A model generated the notes under the pieces. It did not search any database, was not told where the DNA came from, and saw only the letters and a program-made list of their open reading frames with translations. Below, in pieces: positions 47,401 to 59,806 of a DNA stretch of 64,000 bases. The stretch comes from Euptelea pleiosperma. Taxonomy: Eukaryota; Streptophyta; Magnoliopsida; Ranunculales; Eupteleaceae. The DNA lies in NCBI GenBank assembly GCA_035048495.1, contig CM068553.1:13889190-13953189 (forward strand), in the 5' to 3' direction. The position numbers were made by a program, and so were the translations under genes. The number at the start of each line of letters is the position of its first letter. The first letter of the stretch is position 1.

Positions 47401-47655
47401 TGTTGCTACTTGTTGAGCATAACACTGCTCTCTTGTCATTCTATAACTTTATAGGTTATTTCTCATTTCTATAGACAATTCTCAGGGACATTTTGGACAC
47501 TTGTGTATATCACTATAGCCACCAGCTAAATGTTGTTTTAATCTTGTCACACCACCGCTCTTCTGTAATGTCCTACACCATTTACATTCTCACCATTGGC
47601 GATTACCTGGAACAGTCTTTCCGTGCTGCCACCTAATGTCGCGATATCGTGGCAT
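44443..47655 (-). pseudogene. hAT-2 transposase (BED finger, DUF659, hAT dimerisation), degenerate
   Basis: It reads leftward from ATG 47655 (MPRYRDIRWQHGK). A BED-type finger (CKWC...GGVTRLKQHL) is followed by a linker, the catalytic stretch CDGWTGPTRLS and TDNGSTFKKAG, then YWTPCVAHCINLL (47.0-46.45 kb). A middle part is near 46.1-45.7 kb (KPTMGYVYEG, YFLNPAYHY). The dimerisation segment is near 45.25-45.48 kb (RNWSTFSLIHTKPRNRL, LVYVHYNMRLR). In-frame stops lie in the BED finger and linker, so it is not translatable. The tail (45108-44443) is an intact 221-codon frame: a DDDDGDDSDGGG acidic stretch, then GY/SY/QP-rich to PQPQPQP. Same architecture as hAT-1 but clearly diverged. Confidence 0.87.
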
Positions 47656-48269
47656 GTTGTGCTAATTCTCATAATTCAAGGATTCAAGAATTAATTTTTT
47701 CTAAACTAATAAATTAATTATTTTTAGTTATTTTATGCAATGATATTTTTTTCTTTTTCATGATTGATTTTTTCATTCATTTTTAAAATTTTAGTATATT
47801 TTATTTTTATGGGAATTCAAGTGTTACAAAATTTTGTTATTTGAATTTGATTTGTTTTAATTAATATTTATATCATATATAGTCTGCTATCAATTATTTT
47901 TAATTTTCTTTATAATCTTAATTGTAGTTATGCCTTCATATTTTTTAAAATTTAATCAAATTATTTTTTGTGTGCTCTTATAAAATATGTAATGTTTCAA
48001 CAATTTTCTATGCAAAATTTGTAAGTTTTTATTATCTGTTTGTAATATTTTTGTAATTATTTTATGCAATAATCTAAACGACATATTTTTTGCATTATGA
48101 TATCTGTTTTGGAGCAAAAATAGAAATTGAAAACATGCCAAAATACTAAATGAAAAAAAAAATCAACTCTATTGATGATTGCTAACAATATATTTTAGCA
48201 TAAATAAATGCTTAAATTTAATGGCCAAAAATCACATTATTAAAGTGCTCAATTTTAGTAACCACAAAC

Positions 48270-48273
<4 letters not shown>

Positions 48274-48300
<27 letters not shown>
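48274..48300. repeat. (TA)n microsatellite in hAT-2
   Basis: About 13 TA units in AT-rich sequence to the right of the hAT-2 transposase remnant. Confidence 0.9.
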
Positions 48301-48304
<4 letters not shown>

Positions 48305-48416
48305 CAAGAAATGGGCCAAACATCTATAAGGTTATTGAGATCAAAAGAGGGTTATCCATATGTCAGTAGTTTCTAAAATTGTGCCACGTAGCTTATATTT
48401 TGTTCACTTAACTTAA

Positions 48417-49143
48417 AAAGGTCGGGTTCCGATTCCGATAACCCCCATTTTTTAGCAACATTTTTGACACCCACTTTGGTGTACCCCCATAGAAGATGAA
48501 TCAATGGCTGATTTTTTGTGAGGATGATCTCCTCATCATATAGATAACCCCAACAAAAAATCAGCCCATTCTGAAATCTCTAACCCCGTCAAATGTGGTT
48601 TTCAAGTTACACAGTAAAAATCAACGGTCCATAATCCTTCCACTTCTAAACCAGTCTATGAATATCGTAATGATTTGAATTTTTGTGAGGATAATCTCCT
48701 CACCATAGAAATCATCTTCACCAAAAATCAGCCATTGATTCAACTGTTTGCACAGTGTCAATACCATCAGATGTCCCTTGAAAGACGTGTTATTTCAATG
48801 TTTAAAAAAAGTTATTTTAAAAATTAAAAATACATTTTTCAAGGAGCATTCAATGGTGGATACACTGTTTGCATAAATAGTTGCATACTAAGTGGACTCG
48901 TCAAAAATGGGCTCACTTAGTATGTAATTGTTTACATACTTAAAAGTATGCAAATAGTGTCAATACCATTGGATGTCCCTTGAAAAATGTGTTATTTCAA
49001 TGTTTTCAAAAAAATGTTTTATAAATTAAAAACACATTTTTCAAGGAGCATTAAATGGTGGATACACTGTTTGCATTCTTAAAACTATGAAAACAGTTGC
49101 ATACTAGATTTGTCCTAAAAAATGGAGTCACCGGAACCCGACC
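48417..49143. mobile_element. Mutator-type MITE with perfect 9-bp target duplication
   Basis: 727 bp. GGTCGGGTTCC on the left faces GGAACCCGACC on the right, with TTAACTTAA at 48408-48416 and 49144-49152. Its left third matches the MITE at 14676-15023. The rest is a block with 'GGATGTCCCTTGAAAAATGTG' and its inverse that also occurs at about 60719-60830, so it is a composite of two repeats. It is nested in hAT-2. Confidence 0.82.
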
Positions 49144-49169
49144 TTAACTTAAAGGGTCGTGATGTGCAT

Positions 49170-49830
49170 TTTTGGTAGTAACGGTCGCCATCTGGGCCCA
49201 CTGACCACATGGATGTTTAGCCCACCCCTTAGTAGACATTCATACCAAAAATCAGCTTGTTTAATGATTTTTAGCCGTTGGTTTTAGTACTCAAAAAATG
49301 GTTGCATTCAACGGCTATAAGAATGCCTTAAAAAGTGTTAAAATCTGATGGTTATAGATTACAAATCAGGGTGATTTTCGATGTGTATATCCACCAAGGG
49401 GTGGGATAAACATCCATGCGGTCAGTGAGCCCAAATGACAGTGGTGAGTAACAAAAATCGTGCTTCCGCAATTGCTACAGTTTCAGGCATACCTTATTAC
49501 ATCTTTTTCCAACTTATAAGGCTAAAATGACAGATCCATTACAGCACACAATATGGAGCCACATGGCACACTCTTAGAGGAGTCTGACCGAATGGATGTT
49601 TGGCCAATCCATAGGTAGACCTACAAACCAAAAATCAGCCTGATTAGGTATTTATAGGCGTTGGATTGGATTTATTTTCATAGGTTGATCTCAACTGTTG
49701 GAATTCGAGCAGTATTTGAGCTACAAAGATCCAACGCATAGAAATCACTAATCATGCTGACTTTTGGTTTGTAGGTCCACCTAAGGATTAACGAAACATC
49801 CATACGGTCAGATCATGTTATTTTAGGGCT
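49170..49830. repeat. Two foldback MITE-like elements in hAT-2
   Basis: Copy 1 (about 49173-49452) has 'GTAACGGTCGCCATCTGGG...CACATGGATGTTTAGCCC' mirrored by 'GATAAACATCCATGCGGTC...GACAGTGGTGAGTAAC'. Copy 2 (about 49555-49830) has 'GACCGAATGGATGTTTGGCC' mirrored by 'CGAAACATCCATACGGTC'. Both contain the CCAAAAATCAG/CTGATTTTTGG core. No clear target duplications. Confidence 0.55.
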
Positions 49831-50629
49831 GTTAAGGAGGCTGAAGTAGCCAACCCAACTTATAATGGTAGTTTCATACTACTTGATTTTTTTTTTTTGT
49901 TAAAACCTAAGCCTAATGGAATGAACTTACCTTTTGCTGTTGCCGCCGAATGAAGAGAAGACGAAGGAGAAAATCGTCCCAACCTCGCAGTTGCCGGAGG
50001 AGAAGGCGACGCCGTTTGTTCCCTCTTCTCTTCCTTTTCTCTCTCTTTTTTTCCTCTTCGTACTTACACAATTTTTTTTTTCAGATTTTGGCTCTTTGCT
50101 CCCAATCTTTTACACAATCTTGCTATAAATAAGAGTTTGATGCCAAAATAATTGAGGTTGGGTCGCCGTTGCAGCGATTTTTAAGGGCGGTGAAATACCA
50201 TTTTAGGGCTTCCTGTGTCGGTGTGCGTGATTTGAGCTGAACTTGCAGCCTGTAAGCCGTAGCCTGCAACCAGGTCGCCTGCAACGAGGTAAGATTCTCA
50301 ACCCTTTTGCTTTTATTTTTGCAGGTTCTTTATCTCGTGAAATAATGTATGCTATTATGCTGCATCTTTTTTTTTTTTTTTTTGAATGTGTCGGTATGTT
50401 TCGGATTATCTCGTACGAAACATACCGAAACATACGAATTTTTTGCATGTTTCGTTTCAGTATTGGTAAAATCCGAAATGTTTCGTATGAAACATTACGA
50501 AATATTCTGAGATTTTAAACATTGCTTATGACTCAGGGGTACGAAACTCTATAAATATAACCCTTCTCTGGACTTACAGATTACACATTAACACTCAGAA
50601 GATAGAGTTTTATTTATTAAAAGTTGTCC

Positions 50630-53600
50630 TATCAAGCTCCAAAATCTGACACAGATCTAGAGATGTGAGTGGTTCACCTAATAGTCTTCTAATCCATATA
50701 ATTGCTACACTCTGGAGTTATAATGATAACTCCAGACGTTGGTAAGCAACTGAAATAGGGTCTGAAGTGTTATATTCTAAAATGATGAGTTGTTTATCAT
50801 TAGATGATAAATTTTAAGGTAAATTTTTTTTTATTCTAAACATGTTGTCAAAATGTATATGAGATAAAGCGTGATAATACACGTATATAATGATTTGGTT
50901 TTATTCTGAATATATAAAATATTCTAAAAATAAATAGTCAAATCACAACTGAAAAATAAGCTATACCATGATGGAGGCAGATCCTAGCAACGTTGTTTCT
51001 CTCTGATAATAACCAATAATCTCCTCAATTGAAATATCACAAATCATCCTCTTGGTCTTCTAATCCATCATTGATTATTTGCAAAAGATCTGGGGGTAGG
51101 TGAGCTTTCGAAGAAAAGCCCAATAGTGGGGATGTGGTTTAATTACTCATGATTTCATCTCCAGAGAAAAACACTCGGTTAAACATGAAAACAAGATCGT
51201 ATGGCAATAGCATGTATAGTCCATTGACATACAGTTACTGAATTCAGAAAACAATAAAGAAAAACTTGTATTTAAAACAATGATACTATGAGAATAAAAA
51301 TCAGATAAGCAATGTCAAAATCATACAACTCAAAATTTCAGAGATGCCAACATTTAACTCACAATAAAATATAGATAATAGTTTTGATGATGCAGAATTT
51401 AAAGAGATTTCACCTTAGGCTACGACTGGTATACCTGCCCCGGTCGAGGCTTATCCCAAATTTCACCGATGTTGGACACCATCGTTAGCCCCTTAATGCG
51501 GGCTGCGTGGTCTTCACCTATCATGATTTTCTGGCATCAGAACTGCCGTTGACACCCATTAAGCTCATTTGGCGCTGGTCCTGCACTGCACCCCACGTTT
51601 CCGACTCAGGTCGCCGTTGGCCAACATTATCACATCGGCTAAACGTTCGATGACTGCAAAATTTCTATGGATCCAAAGAAAGTCCAAACAGAATTTAATT
51701 ATGCCCCGCGTCTAAATGCCTATCAAGCGTGGAGTGTAACCCTCAGCTAGTCCACTGTAAACAATACATCATACTGAGCTCCTCAAAAGAACCGAAACTC
51801 TAGGATAGTTACTAATATCATATGGTTCTAATGATACCACATCCTATCAGGAGAACACATAGGTACCGCCTTTATCTAAGAATCTACTGACCCTTCTAAT
51901 TCACCATGCTACATATAATATATATAACCCTAAGCTTGCTAAATCTTTTATTTCTGATTTAAAATCTCATTATTAGCTTTCAAAAAATCTTTTATTTTTA
52001 TTTCATTAATTTATTTGATCATCCAGTACTCTGACATGTGTGTATGTTAGTAGGGGACCCAACCTCATAATCCATCTATCCAAATCTCATCTAAAATCAA
52101 CTGAAAGAATCGGATCCATAATGGCACCCATGAGTCCACTCGGGCACCCAACAAAGTCCAATTCACAAATCTATACATCCTCATATCCAGGGTAACCTAA
52201 GCATCCCACACCTTCAAACGTACTAGTGATCATGTACACCAATCAACATCAAAATCTGTAATATCCACCCTTTTTCGTTTTCTGAAAAATTGGATAAATA
52301 CAACCGAGTGAAGATCTACTCCTTTTTTTTTTGTTAAAACTCATTCTTTAAATAGTTTGTGAAAAATCCAATGACTTAAAAGCTTGCATATGCAATTTAT
52401 AACATCGATTAGATCAAACTCAAGGCAAGATTAGACAAATCATTTGAATAATGAAAATTCAATAAATCATTGACGAAAATAAAATTCGATGATTCATCAC
52501 AGAAAAAGTAAAAAATCCACTTAAATTGAAATGTCGTTTTGGTTGAATAGTCAAATTTGTTTAAAATTCTCCTATCACTTTAAGTTGGCTGAAATCGAAA
52601 AATAAGACATTCAAGTCATTAAATTTGGTCAAAATTCTAGAAATTTGATTAAGTTGTTTTTTATTTTTGAAATTGTAGAATTCTCGTGAAAATTCCATAA
52701 ATCTCGTATTTAACCCCTACGCATATTTTCAAATTTCTCGATTTGTGCATGAAATTTATTTATCAATTTTTTATAAAATTTTGTTCCATGATTTTAATTG
52801 GTGGCGTTAATATCTTGAAATTTAATTTTCTCAAATGCCCTCATAGAAATTAAAATGTTTTAGCTATAACTCACATTTCCTAGTCTAACAAAGATAGTCT
52901 TAACATATTAATTCAAATATAGGCACGTTAATTGTGGTTTCATTTGACTCGATTGCCTTTGGCTTGTACTGGACAGTCTATCCCTTCCTAGATGGGCCTA
53001 AGCAGTCAAAATGCTATTAATGAACCCTATCTATCTCTAATCATGTGGTATGCATTTCTTAGAATTGTATCACATATGCGTATTATTTATTTGTCTATTT
53101 ATATTTGATTAGTATATGTATTTGTATTATTTTATTTTGACATGCATGTTTCAATACCCTACATGTGGTAGCACTAATACGTGGCACACTAATGGCATCA
53201 CTAACCGTGTGGATGTTTGTCCTATACCCTAAGTGACATACATACCAAGTTTAAGCTTCATTCTAGTTTTCTAATCATTGGACTAGTGTCTCTTCATGGT
53301 TTATTTGTAATCGTGGAATTTAGCATTATTGGAAAGGAGTGGTATGTTTTTAGAGGCTGCTAACCATAAGGATGTTGGGCTAAGCCTATGGGAGCCTACG
53401 TACCAAAATCCAGCCTAATTGAGATTTTCTAACCATTGGATTTGAGTCTATTTTTCATGTTTTAATGATAAGTGTGGGTTTGGGTATTATTCGGGTGAAA
53501 ACTGGCACACTATTAAGGACCACTCATCGTGTAGATGTTGGGCCCATCACCATTGCCCCTATGATGTATGGCCCATCGCCCTTAATCGTATGATGTTGTG

Positions 53601-54021
53601 CATTATTTAGAAGACGTGGCCCACTATTGAGATTGTTGATCGTGTGGTTGATGTGGGCCCACTATTGTGGTCATTGATTTAGGTGAATGTTGAGCTTTGT
53701 TGGAAGTAGTATACTGTTGATGACCACTGATCGTCTGGCCCATCCCTGGGTGGACCCACACACTAATTTCTAGCCCGATTAGATATAACTGTTGGATTTG
53801 TGTCTTTTCGTGGGTTATGAGTGACCGTTGATTTTGAGCTTAAAATGGACACATTATTTGAAACCCTAAATGTAAGGATGTGTGGCCACTTTTCTTTATT
53901 AACTTTGTCATTTTTATTTATTTATTATCTTTCTTTTGTTTTGTCTTCTTATTCTACTTTGTCTTCTTATCATTTTTTGCCTCTTTATATATACATTTTA
54001 CTTCATTTTCTTTACTTTTGT

Positions 54022-54084
<63 letters not shown>

Positions 54085-55863
54085 TACTCTTTTGTGGGAG
54101 GTGGTCTTCACCTCCAATGTTAAGCATATCAACGGACTGGTGGGCATCACACCCCTATTTGAAGGTCCATGATCAACTCACCCAACTGACCACTCACTCT
54201 CCAACACCCTTCTAATCACTGCACCCCATCCTCAAATCTTTCTTTCCATACAACCTTATTGGGGGGGCGGGGGGGGTTAACCCATCCATCTTGCCTCCAA
54301 AACCATTGAATTTTTTGGACTGTCATACTCCGGAAAACCACTTCAACGCCCCTTTTTGATTCCACAAGTCAATCCTTTTGTTTTTTTTTTTTTCTTTTGG
54401 TGGAACTCTCATGGGGATGAAACAAGGGCATAGAACCCCTACTTGCACACGGCCCTACTAACCCCAAAAAGGTCATGAAACCCTCCTCAATCTCTACTCT
54501 TATCTTCCCTATTCATCACCCGCTCCTTTGATCTATCCCCATAGACAATTTGCCCCTAAATGGATACCAAAAATATTAGAAGTCCTGAACTATTCGCAGC
54601 TCAGAAAATCTACATGTCAAACACCCATGTTCATCACTCTAAACTCCCCATTTTCTATAGTTTTCCTCCATATGCAAATGTGTAAATAGGGATGAAGTGG
54701 GTCCAAAGGTTATTCTTTTTTTTTTTTTTTTGTAATATTTCAGTTCTAATCCCCTTGTTTAGATTCATATAAGGTTATGATTAGATTAACAAGGGTTTTA
54801 AACCACAAAAATGAAAACCTAACTGACCAAAATCATGGCATGAAATCAGACAAGTAAAAGAAATTTGAAAACTTTATCCAACAATGGTGTTTAGAAATTT
54901 ACAGCAAAACTATTTGCAATAAATAAGATAAATTTACATTAAAAGCATTGATCCATAGTAGAAATCATGAAACATTCATAAAGAGAATGGATTAGAGATG
55001 AAATCACAAAAGCTTTAAACTACCTACCTGTTTTGGCGATCCAGTCGATCCTCAAACTTTCTTCAGTTGAGTTCCTTCCATCTTAACCTTCATTCCTTCT
55101 TCAAATCCCTCTTTCTCTCTAGTTCCTCTCTCCATCTCTCTAGACTTTTCCAAGAAGCTACGAGCTTCTCTTCTCTTAGCTTTCCTTGCAAGCCAAAGTG
55201 AGAATAGGTTTTGCCTTTGTGTTTTTCTCTAATATATATATATATATATTTTTGCTTTATGATGACACGTGTGACATTATCATGGTGATGTCACACTTGT
55301 GCAAATGCAACCACGTGCCTTCCTTTTAAAGATTTTTCTTGGGCTCCAAGGTACCCTTGGATGCTATGCGGTGTAGCGGCGACCCATAAGGACTCATACG
55401 GCATCGGCGTGCCATGCGTAGGTCAAGGTGCGGGGTTTCGAGCGTAGGCCAAAAATCGTGAAAATGTCCCTCTTAGAATAATTTGACGAGACAAAGCCTA
55501 TAACGGTATCCGTTTGACCAAAATCCGAGCTGTTTCTTATTAGAAATCAATTAATTCATTTCTGTTTTTTTTTTTTTTTTGTATGTCGATAATGTACCGT
55601 TGGATTGCACGCGCATTTATGGGTTAAACGGGTCTACCCAACAACCTGGGCTAATATGTTTTAGGTGTCGGTACTCATGGAGTCTAGTGATTAACACAGA
55701 ATCTGAGAAATACATGTATATTTTATTAATGATCATCTTTTCTTTTAATTAAAAGTTTTAAATTTCTGTCGAATCTACTATTTCCATTTTGCCTAAGACT
55801 CAAGTCTCGAGAATCTAATTCTTAAGAACAAATATGAGGGTTGTGATTTTCTAGGGTTTTACA
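50630..55863 (-). mobile_element. 5.2-kb Gypsy-like insertion in LTR-B with 5-bp target duplication
   Basis: TGTCC occurs at 50625-50629 and 55864-55868, directly at the two points where LTR-B homology breaks and resumes. In minus orientation the insert starts TGTAAAACCCTAG, a common LTR start, and ends GGAGCTTGATA, where TG...CA would be expected. An inner TGTAATATCC at about 52257 could be the other edge of a 3.6-kb LTR. No gag or pol ORF was recognised. It includes (AT)n and poly-T runs. Confidence 0.5.
54023..54080. repeat. (TA)n microsatellite
   Basis: About 29 perfect TA/AT units. They generate spurious Tyr-Ile ORFs in all three plus frames. Confidence 0.95.
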
Positions 55864-56606
55864 TGTCCCTTTGAAAAAGAAAAGTTCAAAGCTTCATTAT
55901 TATTCCTTGAGAGCTTTTCTCTTCTCTTTGATCATAACTTAGTGCTTGATTTTCACTTAGCATAGGTTTTCTACTTAGAATCTTAAACCTAGCAAGTCTG
56001 AGAGTATCAGTGCGTCTCAACACTATTTGAGCGACTTAGGGTTCTGGGTGTACAGAGACAGGAGAGTTGAGAATTAAGATCAGAGTGGTTGATCGAATGT
56101 AGGTGGGGGGAGTACGAAACTGAACAAGCGGATGAGGCTTCTTGATTGGGAGGGCGCATAGAATCGTAGTGTTGATTTAGATGACGTAAACACATTGGTA
56201 GTTCCATGCATCGGTAGTGGGCCTTGGCTAAGGTTGGAAGCTGCATTTGTAACGGTGCTGCGTAGGTAACTTCTATTTCGTTTGACTTTCCAGTTAGTGA
56301 TACTTTCTGTCTGACGTGGTCTCATGGTTTTCCCTAGCTAAGATTTCCACATAAAACTCTTTGTCTTGTGGATGTTTGATTGTTGTTCCGCTAATTGTAT
56401 TGATTAAATCAAATGATGAAAATACAATATACCGCAGAGGTATATTTGATTTCAGTCGGTTGTAATAATCATTTTATCAATCAACTAAGGTATGCGAGTT
56501 TATTACCTTACCTTGACCAGTAAACTTTTGATATGTTAGATTAATTTTTTGAATACCTAATCACCCCCCTCCTCTAAGTATTCTTGAGTAAAAGAGAACG
56601 GACCGG

Positions 56607-58640
56607 ATATATCAATTTTATCTCATCTAAAATAGTGAAAGTCTAAAATATAATAAAGTTATCAGAATACCCTTTTAGAATGAGATTGTTCAAAAACTTT
56701 CAAAATTTGTAAATAAGGTATTTATAGTTACCAGGTTTGCCTAATAACTATAGTAGATACAAAAGTGAAAAGACTAAAATACTCATAAGTTATAAAATTA
56801 ACAAATTGCCCTCTGAAGTAATCGTTCATAGGGTATTATAAGCACAGTTGCACATTTAGGTCCATATTAATTCGGGTCTAGAAAACCTTAATTATTACAA
56901 AATTTCTTTCCATCCACAATTAATACTTCTAAACCTATTGGTTTGATAAGGTAAATAGGGTCCACATCGCCCCCATTTTAACGTGGTGTTCAATTAGAGA
57001 GATAATTTCTATACCCCTTTTATAGGTTTTAGAGTTTTTTAAAAGATCTTCACTTTCTATTGGTTCTACTTGGGTATCAATTTATTTTATTAGATATTTA
57101 ATAAAGAGTTGCAATAATTTTAACTCTTTCTTTATTCTCATGCTTTCAACGATTTTGTTATTGATGGGGTACTCCCCGACCTTATTCACACCTCACAAAT
57201 CAATGCGTATAAGAATTAATACCAACCTAATATTTTCAATGATTTTGCATATCACATATGCATTATAATACAATTAAACATATTTTAATAACACAAAATT
57301 ATAATATATGAACAAAAATTAAATTTTTAGATGACGACACATCTTATATCACACATGCTCAATAACTCAATGGGCATTGCACCAAGCCCAATAGCAATCC
57401 AAATCCATACCTATATCCAAATGAATAAAAATGAACCATTGATATTACAATTTTTTTTTGTTAATTTAATTACTCTATAAATGCAAATTAGATGCGTCCC
57501 AAAATGTAAGGTCCGTTCTAAAAAGATATAAACAACCAACATTGACCAATAACCCTACCATAAATTACAAAAATGCTTTACTATTGAAATTATAAAAATA
57601 CCCTTAATGAAAAAAACTTAAAAATATACTCAAGGGTTAATAATAGTAATGATATGTTAAATTACACTAATATTTTCTACATATTGTGTTAAAAGTTAAA
57701 GGATGGTAAAATTACCAAAATACTTTTTCTGGAGTGAAATAACTTAAAAGGCCTGTGAAAGTGTAATTTGACACTAGTATCTCGTGGGTTACCAAATTAA
57801 CTTACTAATTATCATTAATGTACATGAGAACATGAAATTATTAAATTACCCTTAAGTTATAAACTTACTAAAATACTCTTTAAAGGAAAAATAATTCATT
57901 GACATTACAAAAATGGCCTAGCGTAAGGTCTAGACCAATCCGGGTTTAAAAACATTTGAGGTTTTACGATAACTCTTTTGGGGCCAATACCAATGTAAAC
58001 CTTGTGTGGCTCAAGTGAGTCATTGTGAATTGTGTTGGATTTCAAGCAAATCTTTTATCAGGGAGTGAAATTCTTAACAATCTTCAATTACAATATCTCC
58101 CAGTACAGACTTTTTCTGAGACTCAAATGACACCGAAATATATTGGTATCATATGAAGTTTTAATTTTTGAAATAAAAAGACGGACTAACTATATATATA
58201 TATATATAGATTCAAACACTTTAAGATTTCTTATAATACTCTAGAGCTTAACCCTAGAAAAATACCTATATATAGATGTCAAGCGTAGATGAAATGCTAC
58301 GTACAATATGTTAAACGTGACTATAGATTATCAAAAAGCAATAGATTTTTTACTTTTATTAGATATTTTTTTGACTTGTCCATAATAGAACTAACTGGCC
58401 TAATGCTATATTAATTAGAGATTTTTTAAAATTTTTTTATGATTCAACTAAGATTTTTTGGGAATTTATTATTCTACATCTTGTGAAGTTGTACATAGGT
58501 CGAGCATAGGTTTTGTTTTTCAACAATACAAGTATGACTTTGGTTTTGCTCTAATTTTAGAAGTGATAAAAGAAAAATTTTCAAAATATTTGGGTGAAAT
58601 ACTCATTTTTTTCCATTAGCTATCGTAATAGACCTAATGT
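56607..58640. other. Intergenic AT-rich sequence, no recognised feature
   Basis: No ORF of note. Apart from a short (TA)n near 58190-58208, only homopolymer-rich sequence is seen. Confidence 0.5.
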
Positions 58641-58648
58641 TTAAATTA

Positions 58649-58973
58649 GGGCTGGGATATTGCCACACACCAATTTATGGAAAGCACCCACTTAAACAAA
58701 AAATTCCTTTAGTTTCTAATACCACCCACCCTACATTTCGGTAGGTGTCTACCGTTTTAGTGAAAATGGACACGACCATGTCCTACCGTTTGAACCTTGT
58801 TCAAATATCGATATGAACCTACCGTTTTAGTGAAAATAGATACGACCATGTCCTACCGTTTGAACTTACACAGACTGATAGGTTAAAACGGTAGCCTATT
58901 ACCGTTTACCATGGTGGGTGGTTTTAAAAAGTGGGTGCTTTCCATAATTTGGTGTGTGGCAATATCACGCCCC
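58649..58973. mobile_element. hAT-type MITE with perfect 8-bp target duplication
   Basis: 325 bp. About 42-bp terminal inverted repeats include ATATTGCCACACACCAA on both arms. TTAAATTA flanks it (58641-58648, 58974-58981). Inside, a block with 'CTACCGTTTTAGTGAAAAT' and 'GACCATGTCCTACCGTTTGA' occurs twice about 73 bp apart. Non-coding. Confidence 0.9.
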
Positions 58974-59103
58974 TTAAATTAACACTTTTAGAAGTTTCCC
59001 ACGATGCAATGTGATGTACGATTTTTTTTATTTTTTATTTTGTAAAAATGTCTTAAGAACTCTTTTTAAAAAATATAAAATTTTGTAATTGAAAGTAGTG
59101 AAG

Positions 59104-59543
59104 TTTCTTCAAACTCGTCTTATGCACGTGATTGAATATGAGAGTTTGTTAATGGTAAGAGGATTACATCCTCTCATGGCACTGTATCTAAATTGCAACA
59201 CTATCTTGATCAACTTCACATTAAGGATGATGGTGAAGTTGAATTTGATATATTGGCTTAGTGAAAAGAAAATAAAATGAAGTTTCTTGTTATTTTCACA
59301 ATGACCCGTGATTTATTAATAGTTCATACTTCTATTGTTATTTCAGAGTCGGTATTTAGCGCGAGTGAACACGCACTGAATGATTTCAAGAGTTACTTGA
59401 CGTTAGACAATATCGAAACGATAGTACATTTGAAGGATTGGTTCCTTGTAGAAGAAATGGTTCAAGACACTAGTTACAATCGCGTATATAATTCAATTGA
59501 CGCACCATTTGGAAGTGGACGTAAGGTTGTATCAACGATGTAA
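59104..59543 (+). pseudogene. hAT transposase C-terminal fragment (third, distinct family)
   Basis: The plus-strand frame ends with MTRDLLIVHTSIVISESVFS, then LNDFKSYLTLDNIETIVHLKDWF. This is the hAT dimerisation signature of RICESLEEPER/Ac-type proteins. Upstream the same frame reads GEVEFDILA then two stops and KENKMKF; the stops (TAG, TGA) replace the two Trp codons usual at this place. There is no BED or catalytic region nearby and no termini were found, so this is a fragment. The tail continues to VSTM before a TAA. Confidence 0.8.
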
Positions 59544-59806
59544 TTTTTTTTTACATCGTGTAACTTTGTAAGTTGCAAGTTGTTCTTTTTCAATTGGGTA
59601 GAACAGTGCACATGATAGACAAGTGAGTGGTTGATAACTTCGTTGGTATTTACTCATCTTATTGTGATGCAATTATTCACCACAAGCTTATATTATATAA
59701 AGTGTTTATATATGTACACGTTTCAAGTGTTATACAATGATCATTTCGCATTGAAATAAGTTCATTCTTATGTTTATATAAGATAAAAATAATTGAATAA
59801 TAGAAT

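Larger units (their letters stand above)
43258..50532 (-). mobile_element. hAT-2: 7.3-kb hAT transposon with 7/8 target duplication
   Basis: The element is 43266-50524. The left end is CAAGTTTAAAATATCGTTTCG; the right end reverse-complements to CAATGTTTAAAATCTCAG. The flanks are CTTATAAC (43258-43265) and CTTATGAC (50525-50532), one mismatch. CGAAACATT/CGAAATATT repeats crowd the left 300 bp, and CGAAACAT-type repeats the right 150 bp. It encodes a decayed transposase on the minus strand and carries a later Mutator-type MITE and foldback repeats. It was inserted into LTR-B 24 bp upstream of the TATA-like box. Confidence 0.88.
43150..56606 (+). mobile_element. LTR-B: second copy of the LTR-like unit, split twice
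   Basis: Pieces are about 43150-43265, 50525-50629 and 55864-56606, in plus orientation. They match LTR-A (minus) in order: CCAATCGATTGG sites, 'CARATCCGAAATT', 'GACTCAGGG', the TATA-like CTATAAATA (50549), 'TTTTATTTATTA', 'TTCTACTT', 'CTCAACAC', 'GTTGAGAATTAAGATC', 'TTAGTGATACTTTC' and the end AGAACGGACCGG. The gaps are filled by hAT-2 and by a 5.2-kb insertion. The left end of LTR-A (TGTAGTGTAAGG) has no counterpart here, so LTR-B is truncated. Confidence 0.75.

Noticed and set aside
53821..54215. Plus-strand ORFs of 78-111 codons with Tyr-Ile runs
   Set aside because: They are produced by the (TA)n microsatellite at 54023-54080.
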